Source: Desulfatitalea tepidiphila (GTDB taxonomy: Bacteria > Desulfobacterota > Desulfobacteria > Desulfobacterales > Desulfosarcinaceae). From it: a DNA stretch of 64,000 nt. The DNA is taken from positions 310,001 through 374,000 of the forward strand of contig NZ_BCAG01000001.1 of assembly GCF_001293685.1 (NCBI RefSeq), given 5' to 3'. The position numbers were made by a program, and so were the translations under genes. This document shows positions 16,910 to 25,129 of the stretch, in pieces (the stretch's first letter is position 1; each line of letters opens with the position of its first letter). The notes beneath the pieces are model-generated. The model had not been told where the DNA came from. It saw only the letters and a program-made list of their open reading frames with translations, and made no database searches.

Positions 16910-17442
16910 ATACAGGCATGGTATTGCTCGATCCCACCGCCGAGCTGGCCCCGGCTCGCCGGGAGCGTCTGCCCCGGCCCAAAGAGTTGGCCGGTCAATG
17001 CGTGGGGTTGCTGGATATCTCAAAGGCCCGCGGCGATGTGTTTCTCGACGAAATCGAAGCCCGGCTCAGGGCCGACGGCGTATCGGTGCGACGCTATCAG
17101 AAGCCGACCTTTGCCCGCGTGGCGCCGGTGGCCCTGATGCAGCAGATCAGCGCCGAATGCCAGGTGGTGATCGAGGCGCTGGCCGACTGAGGGTCGTGCA
17201 CGTCATGCAGTGTGCATGATATCGTCGATCTGGAAGGCCGGGGGATCCCCAGCGTCTATGTGGCCTCGTCCGAGTTCGAGGCGGCGGGGACGGCCCAGGC
17301 GACGGCCCTGGGGTACGACCCGGCGGCGGTGTTCGTTCCCCATCCGATCCAGGATCGCACCGATGGGGAGATGCGGGAGATCGCCCGTGCCGCCGTCGAG
17401 GATCTGATCGAGGCCATCACCAGTCACGGAGAACGGAGATGA
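16906..17442 (+). CDS. UGSC-family selenoprotein (in-frame TGA = selenocysteine at residue 95)
   Basis: The frame starting at ATG 16906 meets TGA at 17188-17190 and then continues open to TGA 17440-17442, giving a 178-aa product if the internal TGA encodes selenocysteine. Flanking residues read A-D-U-G-S-C-T-S-C-S-V-H-D, exactly the signature of the UGSC (seleno)protein family. The downstream half (DLEGRGIPSVYVAS ... VFVPHPIQDRT) is the expected C-terminal half, and its apparent independent start at 17212 has no ribosome site. A stem-loop just after the TGA fits a bacterial SECIS. A redox role for U95/C98 is likely; the substrate is unknown. Confidence 0.9.
17188..17224 (+). promoter_or_regulatory. 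Selenocysteine TGA with bacterial SECIS-like hairpin
   Basis: Twelve bases after the TGA (17188-17190) a perfect 7-bp stem TCATGCA / TGCATGA (17203-17209 and 17213-17219) closes a GTG loop. Spacing and total length (17 nt) match the apical fdhF SECIS of E. coli, which also needs G and U in the loop for SelB binding. Confidence 0.75.
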
Positions 17443-17496
17443 AACGAGTGGTCTCCTGCGGTATCCGGGATGTGCGAGTGGGCGAGCGGGTTTTCG

Positions 17497-20400
17497 TCAG
17501 ATCCGGATCAGCTCGGCGCGCTTCAGGTGCTGGACGGTCGTGTGGCGCCAATCTTTCGGTGCGCAGGCGTCGGCCAGGGCCACGGCCAGGTGTTTGGGCG
17601 CCACGAGCCCCAAGCGGCTCAGGCCGTTGAGGCAGGCCGGACAGTTGGTCAGCAACTGGTTCATGGGGTCGAGGGCGAACTGGGGCGCGAGGGCCGATCG
17701 TTTGCGTTCCAGCATGGCGGCGGCGATGTCCGGGCGACTCAATGCCAGGGTGCCGGCCTCAGAGCAGCAGTACGGCACGGCGGTCACCCCTTCGGGGGCG
17801 ATGTCGTGCAGCAGCGCCTCGCCCCGACCGTCGAGGGAGTCGTGGCAGGGTTGATGATAACAACTTTTGCCCGAAAGCCGGACGTCGAGTCCGCGGTCCA
17901 GCACAAAGCCCGTCACGTCGGCGACCGGCGCATCGAAGATGTCGTCGGTTTTCATGCGCACCAGGGCCTCACGGCAGGTGCCGCAGGTGATCAGGCAGGC
18001 ATCGAAATCGAGATGCCCCAGCATGCCGCGGATCTGGTTGAAGAGGATGGTGTTCTCCAACTCCAGGCGGTTGGTCAGGTCGGTCTTGGCATTGGCGCGG
18101 GACGGAAAACCGCAGCAGAGAAATTTCGGCGGCAGCACCACGCGCACGCCGCTGTGCAGCAGCAGGAAGATGGCGGCCAGTCCGATGTCGGCATGCAGCC
18201 GTTCTGAGCCGCAGCCGGGAAAGTAGAATACGGTGGCCGTCGGCGTCTGCTCCGGCGAGACCACCAGTACATGGTTCATATCGTGGCCGTGGGGGAATTG
18301 CCTGGTGAGCGGCTGGGCGGCGATGGCCGGCGCCGGCGCATAGAGCGGTCGCAGCACCGAGGCGCGGCGCCACAGGCCGCCGGCGAGACGCGCGGCGAGC
18401 CGCTGAAGCGCTCCTCCCCATTGGAAGACGGCGCGCCGCATCACGGCATTGGTGGCCGGCGAGCGCGAGGCGAGGTAGGCCAGGGCCATGCGCGTGGGCC
18501 ACGCGGTCTGTCGGGTGCCGTGGGCGATCAGCACCTCGCGTTCGAGGATCGAGACTTCGGCCGTATCGATGTTCACCGGGCAGGGCGCCTGGCATTTGTG
18601 GCACAGGGTGCAGTGGTCGGCCAGTTCGCCCAGCCAGTGCAGGGGGCGCAGCCCCACGGCATGGGAGCGCTGGGCATCGTAGAGCAAGGCTTCGATGATG
18701 GCGATCAGGGCCAGGTTCTTGTTGCGCGGGTGATAGAAGAGATTGCCGCCCGGGTAGAAGACGCAGCAGGGGGTCTTGCAGCGGCCGCAGCGCACGCATT
18801 GGGAGATCTTTTCGGCCAGTTGTTCCAGGCGGCCGTAACGCAGGATCCGCGCCTCCATTTCGAGGAGGTTGAACGACGGGGCATAGACCCGCTCGGCCAC
18901 GCTCCGATCGGTCAGCTTGCCCGGGTTGAACAGGCCGTCCGGATCGGCCGTCTCCCGGTAGCGTTTGAATTCGGCCATGATCGCGGCGTCCAGATGCTTG
19001 ATCTTGGTGAATCCGATGCCGTGTTCGCCGCTCACCACCCCTTCGAGCGCCACCGCCTTTTCCATGATCACATCCGCCACTTCGGCGGCGTGGCGCATCA
19101 TCTCCCGGTCATTGGAAAAGACCGGGATGTTGACATGCACGTTGCCGTCTCCGGCGTGCATGTGGGTCGCGACCACGATACGGCGGTTGCGGATCTCGGC
19201 CATGTCGCGTTCAATTTCCGCGTTGACCTTGCTGTAGCCGCGCAGCAATTCGGCGAGGGATGCCTGGACCTGGCGCAGGTGGGTTTCGTTGCGCAGGTGG
19301 TTGCGGCCGGCCAGCTTGATCTGCTCCATGGCGGCCTGGAGCAGTTGCCGTGCCCGGGGCAGTTTGGCGCTCAGCCATTCCGGGTCCTCGATGGGAACGG
19401 CCTTTTCCATGTAGTTCAGTAGCTGCCAGATCGCCTCTTCCTGGTTGGCGCGCTCCTCCTCCACGTTGAGCTGGTCGACGAAGGCGGCGAACTCAGCCAG
19501 GGCCTTGACCGGTAGCACGATGTCTTCGTTGAGCTTGAAGGCGTTGGTGCGCGCCGCGATGGCCCCCAGCCGCTTGCGGTCGCGCCAGAACCGCTCGGCC
19601 TCCTGGGCGCTCTGGGCCACGGCCATGAAAGTGTTGGGATAGTCGGCCAGCAGGGTGGTCAGGCGGGACAGGCCGCTGTCGATCTGCTGAGCGGTGTGGC
19701 CCACGACATCGATGAGCAGCACGGCCTTGGGACGCTGGCTGCGGGGCGCCCTGGCCTTGTACTGAATGGCGCGCACATATTCTTCGTCGAAGTGCTCCAG
19801 GGCCATCAGGGCTTCGCGCCCCTTTTCGGCAAAGGCCGCGCAGATTCGGTCGATCACCTCGGCGGCCTCTTCCATGTCTTCGCCGAAGAATTCGAGGCAG
19901 ACGGTGCGCTGATGGGGATAGGGGTGATGCAGCACGAACACGGCGGAGGTGATGACGCCGTCGGTGCCTTCTTTCTGGACGCCCGGAAGGCCTTGGAGGG
20001 TCTTGTTGGTGATATCCTTTCCCAGGCCGGGCTTGCGCAGTTGCCAGCCGTGGATCTCGATGCGTTTGAGGGCTTCGCCGGTGGCCGTGTCGCTCACCTC
20101 GAAGTGAATCGAGCCTTGGGGATCGATGCGCACGGCGTCGGGCTGCAGCCGCCGCACCTCGAGCAGGCGGCCGTCGGCCACTGCGATGCGAAATCCGAGC
20201 AGGTTGTCGATGGCCGTTCCCCACAGCACGGCGCGCTTGCCGCCGGCGTTCTCGGCGATGTTGCCGCCGATGGTGCAGGCCCACGAGGAGGTGGGATCGG
20301 CGGCGAAGATCAGGCCGGCCGCCTCGGCCGCCTGCATGGCCGCCTCGGTGATGACCCCGGCCTCCAGTTCGAGGGTGGGCAGGGTCAGGGTGGTGCCGTC

Positions 20401-21096
20401 GGGCTGGTCGAAGGGCACGTCGCGGATCGCGCCGATGCGGTTGAGCTTTTCGGTGTTGATCATCACGCAGCCGGGCGCCACCGGCACCGCCCCGCCGGTC
20501 AGGCCCGTGCCGCCTCCCCGGGGGATCGCCTTGAGACCGAGACCGGCGACGGCCCGCAGCAGGGGCGGCACCTGGTCTTCCCGGCTCGGGCAGACCACGG
20601 CCACGGGCAGATGCAGGCGCCAGTCGGTGGCATCGGTGGCGTGGGCGCAGAGGGTGAAGGGATCGAAAAAGACATTGGGATCGCCCACGATGGCGCCGAG
20701 CCGGCGGCGGGTGCGCTCCCGGCTCTCCATGGCTGCGGTCAGTTCGTGTTCCAGGGCATCGAACTGCCCCCGGCATTTTTCGAGCACCAGGTCCAGCTCG
20801 GGTGTCTTGCGGCTCCGTTCGGTGATCTGGGCCAGGTCGCTGCGCACCATGGAAAAAAAGCGCTGTCGCAGGTCGCGGTCATCGATCAGCTGCTGGTAAA
20901 GGAACGGATTGCGCCGGAAAATGAACAGATCCCCGATGAGCCGCATGAGCAGACGCCACGACCGCCCGGTGCGGCGGGTGAACACCAGCCGCTCCAACGG
21001 TGCGAGTACCTCCTCGCCCAACAGCATGCTCCAGACGCGCCGGTCGTCGGCCGAGGTGTAGTTGAAGGGGATTTCCCTGGAGGTGGTCCTGCTCAT
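17497..21096 (-). CDS. Giant FAD-linked oxidase / 4Fe-4S / CCG-domain oxidoreductase (DUF3683 type)
   Basis: A 1199-aa fusion related to FAD-dependent D-lactate/2-hydroxyacid dehydrogenases. Order: N-terminal DUF3683-like region (REIPFNYTSADDRR), FAD_binding_4 domain at about 160-390 with PRGGGTGLTGGAVP, FAD-oxidase C domain with THMHAGDGNVHVN and SGEHGIG near 640-730, two 4Fe-4S motifs (CVRCGRCKTPCC and CTLCHKCQAPCPVN), then CCG-type cysteine clusters (FLCCGFPS; CYHQPCHDSL; PYCCSEAG). It probably oxidises a 2-hydroxy acid and passes electrons through its own iron-sulfur module. No membrane helix is clear. No Shine-Dalgarno precedes ATG 21096, which abuts the stop of an upstream open frame. 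Confidence 0.85.
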   Translation of the reverse strand: MSRTTSREIPFNYTSADDRRVWSMLLGEEVLAPLERLVFTRRTGRSWRLLMRLIGDLFIFRRNPFLYQQLIDDRDLRQRFFSMVRSDLAQITERSRKTPELDLVLEKCRGQFDALEHELTAAMESRERTRRRLGAIVGDPNVFFDPFTLCAHATDATDWRLHLPVAVVCPSREDQVPPLLRAVAGLGLKAIPRGGGTGLTGGAVPVAPGCVMINTEKLNRIGAIRDVPFDQPDGTTLTLPTLELEAGVITEAAMQAAEAAGLIFAADPTSSWACTIGGNIAENAGGKRAVLWGTAIDNLLGFRIAVADGRLLEVRRLQPDAVRIDPQGSIHFEVSDTATGEALKRIEIHGWQLRKPGLGKDITNKTLQGLPGVQKEGTDGVITSAVFVLHHPYPHQRTVCLEFFGEDMEEAAEVIDRICAAFAEKGREALMALEHFDEEYVRAIQYKARAPRSQRPKAVLLIDVVGHTAQQIDSGLSRLTTLLADYPNTFMAVAQSAQEAERFWRDRKRLGAIAARTNAFKLNEDIVLPVKALAEFAAFVDQLNVEEERANQEEAIWQLLNYMEKAVPIEDPEWLSAKLPRARQLLQAAMEQIKLAGRNHLRNETHLRQVQASLAELLRGYSKVNAEIERDMAEIRNRRIVVATHMHAGDGNVHVNIPVFSNDREMMRHAAEVADVIMEKAVALEGVVSGEHGIGFTKIKHLDAAIMAEFKRYRETADPDGLFNPGKLTDRSVAERVYAPSFNLLEMEARILRYGRLEQLAEKISQCVRCGRCKTPCCVFYPGGNLFYHPRNKNLALIAIIEALLYDAQRSHAVGLRPLHWLGELADHCTLCHKCQAPCPVNIDTAEVSILEREVLIAHGTRQTAWPTRMALAYLASRSPATNAVMRRAVFQWGGALQRLAARLAGGLWRRASVLRPLYAPAPAIAAQPLTRQFPHGHDMNHVLVVSPEQTPTATVFYFPGCGSERLHADIGLAAIFLLLHSGVRVVLPPKFLCCGFPSRANAKTDLTNRLELENTILFNQIRGMLGHLDFDACLITCGTCREALVRMKTDDIFDAPVADVTGFVLDRGLDVRLSGKSCYHQPCHDSLDGRGEALLHDIAPEGVTAVPYCCSEAGTLALSRPDIAAAMLERKRSALAPQFALDPMNQLLTNCPACLNGLSRLGLVAPKHLAVALADACAPKDWRHTTVQHLKRAELIRI

Positions 21097-21449
21097 CTAT
21101 TGTTTTGCTATGTTGCCCAGCGGCCCGTGGCCGATGGTTCCCATCATGATCTTTGATGGATTGGTGAAAAATCGTTTCATGACGATGCCGTCAATGATTG
21201 ACAAACAAAAAACGCTCCCGAATAGAAAACCAGGCGCGTCGGTGTTCGTCGGCTTCCCTGAATTCCAGCCTCTTTTATTGATCAAGGACCGGGCCTTTGC
21301 AAGCCAATTTTCAGGAAAAATTCCAACCGACTGTTGCGGGCGACTGAACCGTGCCCCATCCGAAAGGCTCGGAAAAGCGGCCGGACTTTTTATATGGCGC
21401 TTTTTCACCTATAGATGGGCAGTGAACCCCCAAGCATCAGAGAGGCGTT
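21097..21449. other. Divergent intergenic region
   Basis: This gap separates the minus-strand oxidoreductase and the plus-strand thioesterase. A minus-strand open frame (21097-21408) ends exactly one base before the oxidoreductase ATG, but its sequence looks non-coding. Only a short final part starting at ATG 21180 could be a 27-codon leader. No hairpin or repeat stands out. Confidence 0.35.
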
Positions 21450-21941
21450 ATGCTTTCACTCAATCCCGATCACGTGCAGGCCGTGCTCCATGCAATCAAT
21501 CAAGGTCCCTACTTCAAACATTTGTCCATGCCGGTCAAAGAGATGGGGGGCGGGTATTCCGTTGTGGAACTCCAGGTCGGCCGTGAACATCTCAATCCTT
21601 TTGGCGGGATACATGGCGGCGTCTATGCGTCGATCATCGATACGGCCGCTTATTGGGCTGTCTATTGCGAACTCGATGAAGGCGTCGGCATGATCTCCAT
21701 CGACTTGAAGATCGACTTTCTGGCACCCATCAGCGATGGGGTCATCACAGCCAGGGGAAAAAGCATCAAGATCGGCAAAACCATGTGCCTGGCCGAGGCG
21801 ACCGCTGTCGATCAAGATGGCAAATGGCTCGCGCACGGGACATCCAAGATGATGATCACCAGGGGATTGCAGACCATCAGGGACGTTTTTGGGTTTGTGG
21901 GCGTCGCATCGTTACCCCCCAAGTTTTTACCCTCTACTTAA
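21450..21941 (+). CDS. PaaI-type hot-dog thioesterase
   Basis: A 163-aa acyl-CoA thioesterase of the hot-dog fold. The signature region NPFGGIHGGVYASIIDTA (about residues 50-67) contains the H-G-G and acidic catalytic Asp on the long helix, and ISIDLKIDFLAPI is the following strand. It hydrolyses acyl-CoA esters in the cytoplasm. The ATG at 21450 follows GAGAGG. It stands alone between minus-strand genes. The last ~20 residues, beyond the fold, look like run-on sequence. Confidence 0.85.
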   Translation: MLSLNPDHVQAVLHAINQGPYFKHLSMPVKEMGGGYSVVELQVGREHLNPFGGIHGGVYASIIDTAAYWAVYCELDEGVGMISIDLKIDFLAPISDGVITARGKSIKIGKTMCLAEATAVDQDGKWLAHGTSKMMITRGLQTIRDVFGFVGVASLPPKFLPST

Positions 21942-21970
21942 ACATGACGGCACCGTAGAACGTTGCAGAT

Positions 21971-22043
21971 GCGTCATGCCGGCGGACGCCGGCATCCAGA
22001 ATCTATTGGAAATACTGGATCCCGGCGTTCGCCGGAATGACGC
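21971..22043. repeat. CGTCATGCCGG-type dispersed palindrome
   Basis: Arms beginning GCGTCATGCCGGCG (21971) and ending CGCCGGAATGACGC (22043) enclose ATCCAG...CTGGAT, so the whole 73 bp folds into a hairpin. This sequence type is widespread as short intergenic repeats in many bacteria. It lies between convergent genes and may serve as a shared transcript end. Confidence 0.75.
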
Positions 22044-22134
22044 GAAAACAGGGTTCCGGATTTTTTGTCCTCTGCTCAAACAGGAATGAACGCGTGCCTT
22101 TAAAAGTGATTGGCGGATTTCTCGAATGCTGGGA

Positions 22135-23172
22135 TTAGAAAGTATGAATGGCCACGGCGTCAACCAAGACAACAACGTTTGCGCCTTCCCGAAGCTCCAG
22201 GTCCACGATGGCTCGTTTCGATACCATGGTCTTGACGGTGAGTTCTCCGCATTTCAGCTGGACTTCATAGGCGAAGCCCTGACCTGCGACGGCGGTGACG
22301 ACCGCGTGGAAGCGGTTGGACTGTTCCTGTGGGGATGAATTTCGGCGCATGGTGATGTCCTCGGGACGAATCGCGAGATATCGATGACGCGGGTTTACGG
22401 GGGCGTTGAGCTGGATGCGAAGGTTTCGGACATGGGCGATGCTGTTTTCGAACCTTGCCTCGAAAATGTTTTTCATGCCCACGAATTCGGCGACGGCCAT
22501 GGAGGCGGGCCGGTGAAAGAGATCCTGAATGGCCCCTGTCTGGGCGATTTCACCCTGTAGAATGATAGCTCCGCGGTCGGCCAGGGATAACGCTTCGCCG
22601 AAGTCGTGAGTCACCATCAGGAAGGTGGTTTGGGTCGTTTGATGCAGCGTCTTGATGGCGGTGCGGATTTCTTCCCTGAAGCCCGGGTCGATGGCGGACA
22701 GCGGTTCATCCAGAAGCAGGACATGGGGGCGCACAATCAGGGCTCTGGCCAATGTGACCCGTTGCTTTTCTCCGCCGCTGAGATGAATGGGAAGGCGGGT
22801 GAGCAGGTGCGCGATCCCCAGCAAATCCATCAATCCCTTAAGCCTCGCCCGGCCTTCACCAGCCTCGATACCATGGTACCGCAGGCCATAGGTGATATTC
22901 TCCATGACGTCGAGATGGGGAAACAGCGCATGGTCCTGGTAGACGATGCCCACGCCCCGTTTTTCCGAAGGCAAACCGGTGACCTCCGTTTCTCCGATGA
23001 AGATTTTGCCGCCGTCGACCTTAATCAATCCGGCGATCGCTTCAAGGAGGACGGTCTTGCCGGCCCCGGTGGGTCCCATGAGGACGAAGAATTCATTCTC
23101 GTTGACGGAGAGATTGACGTTCCGCAGAGAAAAATCTAGGAGGTGGATGTTCAATGCTTCGGTGCGGATCAT
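22135..23172 (-). CDS. wtpC: Tungstate/molybdate ABC transporter, ATP-binding subunit
   Basis: A 345-aa ABC ATPase. Walker A GPTGAGKT at about 33-40, Q-loop VYQDH, signature LSGGEKQR, Walker B LLLDEPLSAIDP and switch VTHDFG are all intact. A C-terminal ~100-residue extension corresponds to the TOBE/MOP-like regulatory region of ModC/WtpC (IRPEDITMRRN onward). Its ATG overlaps the stop of the permease gene (ATGA), giving coupled translation. With the upstream permease and binding protein it forms a complete oxyanion importer, likely feeding W/Mo enzymes such as formate dehydrogenases. Confidence 0.88.
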   Translation of the reverse strand: MIRTEALNIHLLDFSLRNVNLSVNENEFFVLMGPTGAGKTVLLEAIAGLIKVDGGKIFIGETEVTGLPSEKRGVGIVYQDHALFPHLDVMENITYGLRYHGIEAGEGRARLKGLMDLLGIAHLLTRLPIHLSGGEKQRVTLARALIVRPHVLLLDEPLSAIDPGFREEIRTAIKTLHQTTQTTFLMVTHDFGEALSLADRGAIILQGEIAQTGAIQDLFHRPASMAVAEFVGMKNIFEARFENSIAHVRNLRIQLNAPVNPRHRYLAIRPEDITMRRNSSPQEQSNRFHAVVTAVAGQGFAYEVQLKCGELTVKTMVSKRAIVDLELREGANVVVLVDAVAIHTF

Positions 23173-23954
23173 TTCTCCCTTGTCTCCCGCGTCGTCAGGA
23201 TACGAAGAAAAAGAAAAAGGAAAAGAGAGACGATGACGAGCCAGACGGCCACGGGTTGGGAGTACTTCAATCCATAGGATTCAAAGCGTTCGTAGATGAG
23301 GACCGGGGCGGTCATGGGGTGGTAGGCGATCACGACCACGGCGCCGAATTCGCTGATGGCACGGGCGCTGCACATGATGATGCCGATGAGCATGCTGCGC
23401 CAGGCCAGGGGGAAGGTGATGCGCAGGAAGGTCCCGGTCATGGAGGCCCCCAGACTTCTTGAAACTTTTTCGAGTCGGGGAGAGACGGCCATGAATCCCG
23501 CCTTTGCGCTATGGATATAGAAGGGAATCCCGACAAAGGTCAGGGCGACGATGATGCCGGTGACGCTCCCCATGATGCGAATGCCCAGGTCGAAGAGGAG
23601 CCGGCCGATCCAATGGTTTTTTCCGGCGATGCCCAGAATGGCGATGCCGACCACTGGATGGGGAATGACGATGGGAAGATCGATAATGGCCTCGAGGAGG
23701 CGTTTGCCTCTGAAATCCTGGCGTGCCAGCAGGTAGGCCAGCGGTGTGCCAAACAGAAACGAGATGAGGGCGGCCGATCCGGCCGAAAAGACGCTCAGCC
23801 GGATCGACCGCACCACTTCCTTGTCATGGATGCTCTCCCACAAGGCGGGTATGGAAGAGGAGGTCATCAACTCGACCAGCGGCAGGAGAATATAGGCGAC
23901 GATGACGATGCCGCAAGTCAGTGTGAGCCAGAAAAACAGCTCCTTTCTTCGCAT
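23169..23954 (-). CDS. wtpB: Tungstate/molybdate ABC transporter, permease
   Basis: A 261-aa inner-membrane permease with about six helices and the EAA-like loop (SRSLGASMTGTFLRITFPLA) that docks to the ATPase. Motifs LPIVIPHPVVGIAILG and RAISEFGAVVVIAYHP are typical of ModB/WtpB oxyanion permeases, the latter contributing to the gate. It lies 18 bases after the binding-protein gene and overlaps the ATPase gene by 4 bases, so all three form one operon. Confidence 0.9.
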   Translation of the reverse strand: MRRKELFFWLTLTCGIVIVAYILLPLVELMTSSSIPALWESIHDKEVVRSIRLSVFSAGSAALISFLFGTPLAYLLARQDFRGKRLLEAIIDLPIVIPHPVVGIAILGIAGKNHWIGRLLFDLGIRIMGSVTGIIVALTFVGIPFYIHSAKAGFMAVSPRLEKVSRSLGASMTGTFLRITFPLAWRSMLIGIIMCSARAISEFGAVVVIAYHPMTAPVLIYERFESYGLKYSQPVAVWLVIVSLFLFLFLRILTTRETREK

Positions 23955-23972
23955 AAGCTCACTTTCGAAAAT

Positions 23973-24959
23973 CTAGTTTTTGACTTCCACGAGGGGTTTC
24001 AGTTCTTTCGGGAGCCGTTCCTGCATGGCCGCCGTGGGCACCTGGCACGGGATGAACGGCGGTTGGCCCATATCCTTCAGAATTTTCAGGCCGCCGTCGG
24101 GCGAGAGCATGTATTGGAGAAAGGCGACGGCCGCCTCCGGGTTGGGTGCGTTTTTGATCAGGGTGATGCCATAGGTGCACGACCCCCCTTTGAGCTCCAT
24201 CAGGGTGCCAGGCTCTTTCCCCGACACCTTGACCGTGGCCTGGGTGTAGAAATCGTCGAATTGATAGTTGCCCAGATTGATCTCATCGGGCAGGACCACA
24301 TACTTCAGGCCGTGCTGGACGGCGACCGAAAGGTATTCCCAGGCATAGTCCATGTTTCCGGTCTGGAGCAGGGAAACCAGCTCCACCGATTTGGGACGGA
24401 TATTTTCCAGGGGGCGGTTGGCGATGGCGGCCTCGTAAAGGCCGGGTTTGCGGTAGTGCTTCTCCGCCAGTTGGAGCACCATGAGTGCGCGATATCCACA
24501 GGGATCCAGGTTGGGATCCGAGTGCCCCCAGACCACGCCCTTTTTCTGGAGAATCTCATACCAGTTGCCGGCATTGATCGTGTCGGCGTATTTGCTCTTG
24601 TCCGTGTAACAGAGGACGAGCTGGTTGGTGGCAAACCGGATGTTCCAATCTGCATAATCGGGAACGAGCAGCTTGTCGATGACCTTGTAATCCGCCGATC
24701 CGATGATGTCGCAGGGCTTTTTCAGGTCGGTCACTTTGCGGGCCGCCTGCTGGCTGCCGCTGGCTTCGCGGACCAGGTCCACTTTGGGGTATTGGGCCTC
24801 GAAGGCCTTTTCCATGGCCTGAAAGGGCACCGAAAGGCTGCCTGCATGGAACATGACCAGCTTGCCTTGCGGTTCGGCCTGGGCGGCACCTGCCGCCAGG
24901 ATCGATGCGAACACAAAAGAAAATACGGCGATCAGACTGAAAAGCGATGCTTTCTTCAT
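23973..24959 (-). CDS. wtpA: Tungstate/molybdate-binding periplasmic protein
   Basis: A 328-aa solute-binding protein with an N-terminal signal peptide (hydrophobic 5-24, AGAAQAE cleavage region). The oxyanion-site segments [30 protein letters not shown] and [11 protein letters not shown] match the WtpA subgroup of tungstate/molybdate binders rather than classical ModA, by their length and the NLDPCGYR loop. ATG 24959 has a GAGAGGAAAG ribosome site; the open frame to 25043 is upstream non-coding sequence. First gene of the operon. Confidence 0.87.
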   Translation of the reverse strand: MKKASLFSLIAVFSFVFASILAAGAAQAEPQGKLVMFHAGSLSVPFQAMEKAFEAQYPKVDLVREASGSQQAARKVTDLKKPCDIIGSADYKVIDKLLVPDYADWNIRFATNQLVLCYTDKSKYADTINAGNWYEILQKKGVVWGHSDPNLDPCGYRALMVLQLAEKHYRKPGLYEAAIANRPLENIRPKSVELVSLLQTGNMDYAWEYLSVAVQHGLKYVVLPDEINLGNYQFDDFYTQATVKVSGKEPGTLMELKGGSCTYGITLIKNAPNPEAAVAFLQYMLSPDGGLKILKDMGQPPFIPCQVPTAAMQERLPKELKPLVEVKN

Positions 24960-25129
24960 GACTCTTTCCTCTCCATTGAATTGAAATGCCCCGGTGCACA
25001 TGGCAACCGAGGCATTTCTTCTGCGTTCGTCCATTTTTGTCAAGAGATCATGGAAAAATCAGGCGACCGATGGAGAGCGTTGACTCCTTCTTACTTTGGA
25101 TTACACCTTGCCACGATATCAGACCTCTT

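Noticed and set aside
17188-17190. TGA as the normal stop of a 94-aa protein with a second gene starting at 17212
   Set aside because: The downstream frame has no ribosome site, and the joined product matches the UGSC signature with a SECIS-like hairpin.
18271-19422. Long plus-strand ORFs opposite the giant oxidoreductase (also 19696-21156)
   Set aside because: They arise from GC-rich codon bias on the opposite strand and lack domains.
21097-21408. A 103-aa minus-strand ORF before the giant oxidoreductase
   Set aside because: Composition looks non-coding and there is no ribosome site; only its final 27 codons are kept as a weak leader idea.
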